Assembly: GCA_025363535.1 (NCBI GenBank)
Contig: JANYDP010000342.1
Span: 1 to 6,268, forward strand
Source of the DNA: Verrucomicrobiota bacterium
Lineage (GTDB): Bacteria > Verrucomicrobiota > Verrucomicrobiia > Limisphaerales > CAIQOK01
Length of the DNA: 6,268 nt
Direction of reading: 5' to 3'
Shown: positions 1 through 5,743 of the stretch, in pieces
Position numbering within the stretch: position 1 is the stretch's first letter
Layout of the letters: the number at the start of each line of letters is the position of its first letter
Program-made: the position numbers and the translations under genes
Notes under the pieces: model-generated
Told to the model about the DNA's origin: nothing
Database searches by the model: none
The model's input: only the letters and a program-made list of their open reading frames with translations

Positions 1-1
1 C

Positions 2-1618
2 GGCGACGTGGACGTGCGTGAACCGCTCTGGAACATCTGGAATTATTTTTCCACCCACGGCCTCGGTTATCACGAATATCTCCAGCTCTCAGAAGACCTC
101 GGCGCGACGCCGTTGTTCTGCATCAACGTCGGCATGTCGCACAAGGAAGTCGTCCCGTTGCCCCGCATGGGTGAATGGGTTCAAGACGCGCTTGACGCGA
201 TTGAATATGCCAACGGCCCGACCAATTCGCTCTGGGGTGGAATGCGCGCCAAGGCCGGCCACCCGGCTTCGTTCAATTTGAAATATCTCGAGGTTGGCAA
301 CGAAAACGGCGGTACTCCGTACCGAGAACGCTGGCCGCTCTTTGTCAAAGCCATCCGCGAAAAATATCCCGACATTCAGTTCGTCGCGAACCACTGGCAG
401 GGCGGTTATCCCAAGACGCCGATGCCCGATGTCGTGGACGAACATTTTTACGACACGCCGGAATTTTTCATGCGCGAGGCCACGCACTTCGACAACTATG
501 ACCGCAAAGGCCCGAAGGTTTTCGTCGGCGAATATGCCGTCACGAAAAAGACCGGCAAAGGCAATCTGCGCGGGGCCATTGGCGAGGCGGCCTTTATGAC
601 CGGCCTCGAACGCAACTCCGATGTCGTCATCATGGCCAGCTACGCGCCGTTGCTCGTCAACCTCAACCACCGCGCGTGGAACCCCGACCTCATCAACTTC
701 GACAGCGCGCACTGGTACGGCCTGCCCAGCTATTACGTCCAGCAGCTCTTCAGCGAGCATCGCGGCGACGTGACTCTGCCCATCGCGGTGCAGACCACCA
801 GCGCCGAGGAAACACCTCCGACCGGCGGCATCGGCGTCGGCACCTGGAACACGAGCGCGGAATTCAAGGACATCAAAGTCACCGCGCCGGACGGCAAAGT
901 TTTGTTCACCTCCGACTTTGTGAAAAATTCCGACGGCTGGAAAAAACTCGGTGAGGGCAGTTGGAACGTGAAGGACGGCGCGTTGCAGCAGACCGCCGAG
1001 AAAGAATTCGTCCGGGCCATCATCGGCGACAAATCCTGGACCGACTACACGATTGAGCTGAAGGCCCGCAAACTTTCGGGCCGCGAAGGTTTCCTGATTT
1101 TGTTCCACATCGCCGACGACGAGGATCGCACTTGGTGGAACCTCGGCGGCTGGGGCAACACGCAGCACGCCGTTGAACTCGGCGGCACCCTGGATGGAAA
1201 AGAGGGACAGATCGAAACCGGCCGCTGGTATGACCTCCGCGTGGACGTCAAAGGCGCCACCGTCAAGTGTTCGCTCGACGGCAAAGTCATCCACGACATC
1301 AAGAACTCGCTCGCGACCACGAGCGCCATTTACGCCAGCGCCACGCAGGACAAACAGTCTGGGGATCTGATCGTGAAAGTCGTCAACACCGCCGCCGCCG
1401 CCACCGAGACCACGATCAACCTGAACGGCGCGAAGAAACTCGCCGCCACCGCGCGGGCCATCGTCCTCACCTCCGAAAAACCCACGGACGAAAACTCACT
1501 GGAAAATCCGACCAAGGTTTCGCCGAAGACGGAAACGCTGGCGGTGTCTGGCACCCAGCTCACCCACAAGTTCCCCGGCAATTCCTTCACCGTGCTGCGG
1601 ATCGGGACGGGAAAATAA
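2..1618 (+). CDS. Alpha-L-arabinofuranosidase, GH51, 5'-truncated by window edge
   Basis: Retaining exo-glycosidase predicted to release terminal alpha-L-arabinofuranosyl residues from arabinan, arabinoxylan or pectin side chains. The frame is open to the left edge, so the N-terminal part (any signal peptide, CBM and the first barrel strands) is missing; the GTG at 8 is not a credible start. Counting that GTG as residue 1: residues 1-250 are the rest of the (beta/alpha)8 barrel, with acid/base E99 in the GNEN motif, H146 in EHFYD, and nucleophile E175 in VGEYA. 'GLPSYYVQQLF' at 238-248 is the typical end of the barrel. Residues about 263-435 form an inserted concanavalin/LamG-like sandwich (GTWNTSAEFKDIKV, WNVKDGAL, GRWYDLRVDV, LDGKVIHD). 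From about 438 the GH51 C-terminal beta domain resumes (IYASATQD, IVKVVN) and ends with FTVLRIG. Both catalytic residues are intact, so the enzyme should be active. It converges on the GH78 gene. Family assignment is firm; exact substrate is inferred. Confidence 0.93.
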   Translation, partial: GDVDVREPLWNIWNYFSTHGLGYHEYLQLSEDLGATPLFCINVGMSHKEVVPLPRMGEWVQDALDAIEYANGPTNSLWGGMRAKAGHPASFNLKYLEVGNENGGTPYRERWPLFVKAIREKYPDIQFVANHWQGGYPKTPMPDVVDEHFYDTPEFFMREATHFDNYDRKGPKVFVGEYAVTKKTGKGNLRGAIGEAAFMTGLERNSDVVIMASYAPLLVNLNHRAWNPDLINFDSAHWYGLPSYYVQQLFSEHRGDVTLPIAVQTTSAEETPPTGGIGVGTWNTSAEFKDIKVTAPDGKVLFTSDFVKNSDGWKKLGEGSWNVKDGALQQTAEKEFVRAIIGDKSWTDYTIELKARKLSGREGFLILFHIADDEDRTWWNLGGWGNTQHAVELGGTLDGKEGQIETGRWYDLRVDVKGATVKCSLDGKVIHDIKNSLATTSAIYASATQDKQSGDLIVKVVNTAAAATETTINLNGAKKLAATARAIVLTSEKPTDENSLENPTKVSPKTETLAVSGTQLTHKFPGNSFTVLRIGTGK

Positions 1619-1636
1619 GGCGCTGGTGACCAAATG

Positions 1637-1674
1637 AAAAAGCCCGGCAAGCGCAAGCCTGCCGGGCTTTTTTT
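1637..1674. terminator. Bidirectional intrinsic terminator between convergent genes
   Basis: The perfect stem GCCCGGC (1642-1648) / GCCGGGC (1661-1667) extends inwards through A-T, one A/C mismatch, G-C and C-G to a GCAA tetraloop (1653-1656). It extends outwards through five A-T pairs (1637-1641 with 1668-1672). A run of seven T follows on the plus strand (1668-1674), and five A precede the stem, giving a T run on the minus strand. It lies 18 bases after the GH51 stop, and its right edge overlaps the GH78 stop codon (1673-1675), so it can serve both genes. Confidence 0.88.
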
Positions 1675-4471
1675 AGTCTTGCGCGAATGATTCAAAAAAA
1701 TATTCGCCGGACTCAATCGCGAAGACTGCACGGCGGTTTTCAAGACGCAAAAATTTCACACCCTGATTTTTCCCGACGAGTTTGCCGCTCTCTGTCACCG
1801 TGTTGGCGCGGCGAGCAGGCAGGTAAACCGTCGCCGCAGTGTTCGCGGGAATTTTCACATGCAGCGTGAATTTTTTGCCGGCGCGTTTCCAATCGCTGAC
1901 AATTTTTCCCCGGATGGATTCGTAGCTGGCCTTGACCCATTTCAAATCGCCGACAGGTTCCGGGGCGATGATGATTTTTTTGAAGCCCGGTCCGGCGGGA
2001 TCGCTGCGGATGCCCGCGAGGTCGTGATAAAACCATTCCTCAATCTGGCCGAGCATGAAATGGTTTTGCGAAGCGCCGGGCCGCGCGTTCCAGGCCTCGG
2101 TCAGCGTGGTCGCGCCCAGCTTCAACTGGTAGCCGTAGCCTGGTTTGTCCGACTGATTGTTCATGTCGAAGATCACGTCGGAGCGCCCGCCGTCCGCCAG
2201 CGCGCGGAGCAGATAGCGGTAGCCGACATCTCCCGCCGAGACCGCGTTGCTGCGCGAGTGAACGTCGCGGACGATGGTCTCCACCACGGCGGCGCGGTTC
2301 GACGCCTCACACAAATTCATCACCAGCGGAATGGCGTTGGCGGTTTGGGAGCCGGTGTAATAAGTGGCGTTCGTTGCGTTGAAAAAAGTTTCGTTGAACG
2401 CGGCCCGGATGGTTTCAGCCTCGGCGGCAAATTGTTTTGCCTCGTCCGGCTTGCCGAGCAGTGCGGCGGTCTGCGAAAGAATCCAGGTGTCGTAAAAATA
2501 AAACGCCGTGGCCGTGAGCGCGATGGGCGTGAGCTGCGCGACGCCCGGAAGTTTCGGGCCGATGTCATACCAGTCGCCAAGCCCAAAGTCCGCGATGTGA
2601 TTGGTCGTGTGGCTGCCGAGATAAGCAACGTAGCGTTTCATGCCGTCGTAATGTTGGCGCAACAGATCGAGGTCGCCGTCGAACTCATATTGTTGCCACG
2701 GCACAAGGATGTAGGCGCTGCCCCACTCGGGCGAATCGCGGAAACCGCCTTTGAACACGGTGTATTCTGGCGCGATGTTGGGGATCAGTCCGGCGGAGGT
2801 CTGCGCGTCGGCCATGTCGTGCATCTGCTTGGTGAAGAGCTGCGCGAGCTCAAATTCGTAGCGCAGCGACGGGCCGTTGAGATGATCTTCCTCGAGCCAG
2901 CCCAGGCGTTCGCGATGCGGGCAGTCGGTCATCAGGCTCATCATGTTGCTGCGTTGCGCCCAGCGGACCAACTGGCGGATGCGGTTGAACAAAGGGTTGG
3001 AACATTCGAATGCCCCGACCGGCGCGGACGCGGAGTGGACGACGATTCCTTCCAAGGACTTGATGGTGGGGCGTGTCACTTCGTGCGCGCCGTCGGGATC
3101 TGCAAAATGCGCCTGCAAATAGCGGCAGCCGGCGTAGAAAAATTTCGGCGCGAAGAATTCCACGCCGTCAGTCGCCTTGGTGAATTCGCAGAACACCGGC
3201 CCGCGTCGGCCCGCGCCCATCGAGCTTTGATTGACCGCGCCATCGTCCTTGATCAACTCAGCGGGGTAGATGCGGATCACGCTTCCCGATGGGCCGCTCG
3301 CTTGAAAATGGAACATGTGCGAGGCGTTCTGGCCGAGGTCAAACAGCGTGTCGCCATTGGTCAGCGCGCGTGTTGAAACCGGTTTGTGGATTTCAAACGC
3401 ATGGATCGGCGGCGCGGCGCACGAGAGTCCTTTGAGCTCTCCGCCGGGGCCGGTGGTGATTTGCGCCGGCGTCCACTTGGCATCGTTGAAATTAATTTTG
3501 TCCCAGCCGGGTTGCACGAGCCGCGCGTCAAAATCTTCGCCGCCATACACCGAGCAAAACGTCAGCGGGCCGGCGTGCGTGCGCCAGTGTTCATCGGTGC
3601 CGATGACTTCCACCGAGCCGTCCGCGTATTCGAGGCGGAGCTGCGCGATGGCTTTGAGCGGCCCGAACGAGCCTTTGAACTTGGTGAAACGGTTCGTGTC
3701 GCCGAGGACGCGATACATGCCGGGGCCGAGAAAAATCCCGGCGGCGTTTTTCCCCTCGTGCAACAGCGCGGTGAGGTCGTGCGTGTCATACAGGCAGGTC
3801 TTTCGGTAATCCGTCCAGCCGGAGGGAAACAAATCTTCGCCAACTTTTTTTCCATTCAGGGACAGCTCGTAGGTGCCGAGGCCGCAGACAAACACGAGGG
3901 CGCGGCGCAGGCCAGGCTTCACGATGAATTCATTACGCAGCAGCAGGGTGATCGCATTCGTGTCGGGCGCACCGATCCACTTCGCCTGCCAGTCGGCGTT
4001 GGTCAGCAAACCCATCGTCCACGTCGTGGGCTGGCTCCACGGGGAAGCTTTTCCGTCGGCATCCCAAGCCCGGACTTTCCAGAAAACCGTTTGCGCCGAG
4101 GCCAGCGGCTTTCCGGCGTAACGGAGGTGAAGCGTTTCGTCGGAGGCAATTTTTCCGCTGTCCCAAAGGTCGCCGTGATCGCGCGCCAGATTTTTTCCCG
4201 AGGACGCCACGAGAATTTGATAAGCCGATTGCCGCGCGCCACGGTCGGAACTTTCCAGTTTCCAAAAGAGGCGTGGTTGCGGCGCATCCACGCCGAGCGG
4301 TTCGGCGGAAAATTCGCAGCGCAGTTCCATGGGCCTCACAGCGGCACCGGAGTTCAGGCCGCTGAAGACTGCGGCCAGCAAGGTGAGCCACAGCCCGGGG
4401 AGAAAGGCGGACGACACGGCGGGCCGAAGCGTTCGGATGACGGATTGGCCGGCGCGGAATCGGGTTTTCAT
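1673..4471 (-). CDS. Alpha-L-rhamnosidase, GH78, exported
   Basis: Inverting exo-glycosidase predicted to cleave terminal alpha-L-rhamnose from pectin (RG-I), arabinogalactan or plant glycosides. I start it at the ATG at 4471 (932 residues) because this places a signal peptide at the N-terminus: a basic n-region (KTRFR...R), a hydrophobic core at about residues 22-41 and cleavage near SGAA. The frame stays open to an ATG at 4558, but those 29 extra residues look non-coding and would bury the signal. Domain order: Ig/Fn3-like sandwich at about 45-155 (RCEFSAEPLGVD, PRLFWKLES, VFWKVRAWD); N-terminal rhamnosidase sandwich at about 175-340 (YDTHDLTALL, GIFLGPGMYRV); concanavalin-like domain at about 350-480; (alpha/alpha)6 barrel at about 485-825; C-terminal beta domain with FKKIIIAPEP. 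The probable general acid is E521 in DCPHRERLGW and the probable general base is E792 in TLTEAW. GDWYDIGP and NHFMLGQIEEW are also typical. Length is normal for the family. No clear Shine-Dalgarno sequence is seen. Confidence 0.93.
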   Translation of the reverse strand: MKTRFRAGQSVIRTLRPAVSSAFLPGLWLTLLAAVFSGLNSGAAVRPMELRCEFSAEPLGVDAPQPRLFWKLESSDRGARQSAYQILVASSGKNLARDHGDLWDSGKIASDETLHLRYAGKPLASAQTVFWKVRAWDADGKASPWSQPTTWTMGLLTNADWQAKWIGAPDTNAITLLLRNEFIVKPGLRRALVFVCGLGTYELSLNGKKVGEDLFPSGWTDYRKTCLYDTHDLTALLHEGKNAAGIFLGPGMYRVLGDTNRFTKFKGSFGPLKAIAQLRLEYADGSVEVIGTDEHWRTHAGPLTFCSVYGGEDFDARLVQPGWDKINFNDAKWTPAQITTGPGGELKGLSCAAPPIHAFEIHKPVSTRALTNGDTLFDLGQNASHMFHFQASGPSGSVIRIYPAELIKDDGAVNQSSMGAGRRGPVFCEFTKATDGVEFFAPKFFYAGCRYLQAHFADPDGAHEVTRPTIKSLEGIVVHSASAPVGAFECSNPLFNRIRQLVRWAQRSNMMSLMTDCPHRERLGWLEEDHLNGPSLRYEFELAQLFTKQMHDMADAQTSAGLIPNIAPEYTVFKGGFRDSPEWGSAYILVPWQQYEFDGDLDLLRQHYDGMKRYVAYLGSHTTNHIADFGLGDWYDIGPKLPGVAQLTPIALTATAFYFYDTWILSQTAALLGKPDEAKQFAAEAETIRAAFNETFFNATNATYYTGSQTANAIPLVMNLCEASNRAAVVETIVRDVHSRSNAVSAGDVGYRYLLRALADGGRSDVIFDMNNQSDKPGYGYQLKLGATTLTEAWNARPGASQNHFMLGQIEEWFYHDLAGIRSDPAGPGFKKIIIAPEPVGDLKWVKASYESIRGKIVSDWKRAGKKFTLHVKIPANTAATVYLPARRANTVTESGKLVGKNQGVKFLRLENRRAVFAIESGEYFFESFAQD

Positions 4472-4473
4472 GG

Positions 4474-4496
4474 CGCGCAGTCTGGCAGCCTGCGCG
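4474..4496. repeat. Short inverted repeat in the GH78 leader
   Basis: CGCGCAG (4474-4480) and CTGCGCG (4490-4496) form a perfect 7-base inverted repeat around a 9-base centre that itself contains CTG-G-CAG. It begins two bases upstream of the chosen GH78 ATG, so in the mRNA a hairpin would sit on the ribosome-binding position. From memory, similar short palindromes built on CAG-CTGGCAG-CTG are scattered through some verrucomicrobial genomes; membership of such a family is an inference. Confidence 0.5.
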
Positions 4497-4732
4497 GGGT
4501 CGGGGCAAGTCCAAGCGGCGCGTGACGAAATCCGGTGGTGGCATAATTCGCAAGTCATTTGGTAATTTTACGCTGGCTGGTTTTTGAAGGCCGTGTTAGA
4601 ACTATTCCATGGCCAAAACGAAATCTACCGGTTCAATGCCGTGCCTTTGTGGGCGAGGCGTTGGCGTGGGTTGTTGTGGATTCGGGTTGGGTGGCCGCGC
4701 GACGGTTGGGGGGAAGAAGTGCCCCGCAACTT

Positions 4733-4752
4733 CTGGTTTCAGAAGAAACTAG
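4733..4752. promoter_or_regulatory. Small hairpin upstream of the pseudopilin gene
   Basis: CTGGTTTC (4733-4740) pairs with GAAACTAG (4745-4752) over eight base pairs, one of them G-T, around an AGAA loop, 34 bases before the ATG at 4787. No T run follows, so it is not a standard terminator. It could be an operator-like dyad or a 5'-UTR hairpin, or chance. Confidence 0.25.
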
Positions 4753-4786
4753 TTGCGCCGATATGGTTGAAGTGCAAGTTAACTCT

Positions 4787-5641
4787 ATGAATCTCCCCGC
4801 AAAGTCTGAGCAACAAAGAGGGTTCACCCTCATTGAACTGTTGGTGGTCATTGCCATCATCGCGATCCTGGCGGCGATGCTGCTGCCGGCGTTGTCGAAG
4901 GCGAAAGCCAAGGCGGTGGCGATCAAATGCATGAGTAACACAAGGCAACTCGCGGTTGGAGTGAATGTTTATGTAGGGGACTGGCAAGAAAAATTCGCAG
5001 GGAATGGAAAATGGGTGGATGATTCGGGCGGAATGGATTTTGGAGTTCTTCCCGGCAACATAGACACGGCGGCATTAACCGGCCCAAATTCACCGATCGC
5101 AAATTACGTCAAAGCCTACGGAGTGTGGAAATGCCCGGCGGATGTTTACGATGCGCAAAATGGTTCGAGAGTTAGGAGTATTTCATCAAATGGAGCGCTG
5201 GGAGGAAAGCCCGACCAAAAGGGAAATAATCCAGGTAATCGGCTTTATCATGGCAAGAATATCGAAACGTCCTCCCCCCCTGGGGCGGGTGTAGCAACCA
5301 AAATGACTCAACTTCTGAAACCCGGGCCGTCTGGTACGTGGCTTTTTCTTGATGAAAATGCTGATAGCCTGGCTGGAGCGGGTGGCGATTCTGTTTTCAT
5401 GCTGGATCCCGGCTCTGCCCAAGGTGCCGAATATTGGAGGGATATGCCTGCCAGCTATCATAGCGATGGCTGCTGTTTTTCTTTCGCGGACGGTCATTCG
5501 GAGATTCATAAGTGGCGCGCTCCAAGTTTTAAGAGTCCTAAATATTATACCGTCAAAAAGGACGGCTTGAAACCTTGGACTGGGGTGACTTTTACCAGTG
5601 AAGATTATGAATGGATGCAGGACCGGATGCCTTACCAATAA
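4787..5641 (+). CDS. Prepilin-type pseudopilin with H-X9-DG domain
   Basis: Type II secretion / type IV pilin-like protein of 284 residues. The N-terminus has a short basic leader ending RG (11-12), cleaved by prepilin peptidase before F13. FTLIELLVVIAI follows, with the conserved E17 at mature position 5, and one membrane helix at about 13-36. After 'LLPALSKAK' comes the CMSNTRQLA motif (48-56). A globular domain follows, with WKCPAD (114-119) and WLFLDEN (185-191), and a near-C-terminal H225-X9-D235-G236 motif in SYHSDGCCFSFADGH. This matches the H-X9-DG/DUF1559-like class, whose members occur in very many copies in Verrucomicrobiota, Lentisphaerota and Planctomycetota; their exact role is unclear. 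I chose the ATG at 4787 because it gives a normal leader length. The frame remains open back to 4559, and an ATG at 4763 is possible, but a long N-terminal extension would be abnormal for a prepilin. No Shine-Dalgarno sequence is visible, and no pilus or secretion machinery genes are adjacent. Confidence 0.92.
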   Translation: MNLPAKSEQQRGFTLIELLVVIAIIAILAAMLLPALSKAKAKAVAIKCMSNTRQLAVGVNVYVGDWQEKFAGNGKWVDDSGGMDFGVLPGNIDTAALTGPNSPIANYVKAYGVWKCPADVYDAQNGSRVRSISSNGALGGKPDQKGNNPGNRLYHGKNIETSSPPGAGVATKMTQLLKPGPSGTWLFLDENADSLAGAGGDSVFMLDPGSAQGAEYWRDMPASYHSDGCCFSFADGHSEIHKWRAPSFKSPKYYTVKKDGLKPWTGVTFTSEDYEWMQDRMPYQ

Positions 5642-5743
5642 TCAACGCGAGCCAAGAAACAATTTGTAATATCAAACATACTACTTGCACTAAAGTTTAA
5701 TCCCTATCAGCTACATAACACAACCCCCCCCCAATCAAATCCT
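5642..5743 (+). promoter_or_regulatory. AT-rich leader with a C9 run before the secreted protein gene
   Basis: These 102 bases between the pseudopilin stop and the next ATG are markedly AT-rich compared with the rest of the window and probably contain a promoter. No hexamer pair with normal spacing stands out; a TTGCAC at 5685-5690 is the best -35-like element. A run of nine C (5724-5732) ends 11 bases before the ATG where a Shine-Dalgarno sequence would be expected, and no purine-rich ribosome-binding site is present. No terminator hairpin follows the pseudopilin, so read-through is possible. Confidence 0.4.

Larger units (their letters stand above)
4472..4786. other. Divergent intergenic region with presumed promoters
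   Basis: This 315-base gap separates the GH78 start (minus) from the pseudopilin start (plus) and must hold promoters for both. I see no convincing -35/-10 pair for either gene. The best single element for GH78 is a TAAAAT hexamer on the minus strand (plus-strand ATTTTA, 4565-4570). The gap also holds an inverted repeat (4474-4496), a G-rich stretch with two GGTTGGG copies (4685-4691 and 4704-4710) and a hairpin (4733-4752). Both flanking frames happen to stay open into it, but neither extension looks like protein of its family. Confidence 0.6.

Noticed and set aside
89..1294. Long minus-strand open frame opposite the GH51 gene
   Set aside because: It is the antisense shadow of a GC-rich gene. 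The translation is rich in R, A, V and D without domain motifs, while the plus strand encodes an intact GH51 enzyme.
1388..1404. GCC trinucleotide repeat in the GH51 gene
   Set aside because: It encodes a short alanine stretch in the C-terminal domain and is ordinary for a GC-rich gene.
1859..4525. Two long plus-strand open frames opposite the GH78 gene (1859-3376 and 3386-4525)
   Set aside because: Both are mirror frames of the GH78 coding sequence with low-complexity composition and no recognisable family. The minus strand gives all rhamnosidase motifs without a break.
4472..4558. N-terminal CELCHH segment in frame with GH78, resembling a metal-binding motif
   Set aside because: It is 29 residues upstream of a good signal peptide and overlaps a palindromic leader. 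Only a chance Cys/His cluster is visible.
4684..4713. Possible G-quadruplex in the divergent intergenic region
   Set aside because: Only three runs of three or more G occur, with a long C-containing loop between the second and third, so a stable three-layer structure is unlikely.
5274..5280. Run of seven C inside the pseudopilin gene as a possible frameshift site
   Set aside because: The reading frame continues intact through it to the H-X9-DG motif and a normal C-terminus, so there is no sign of a frameshift.
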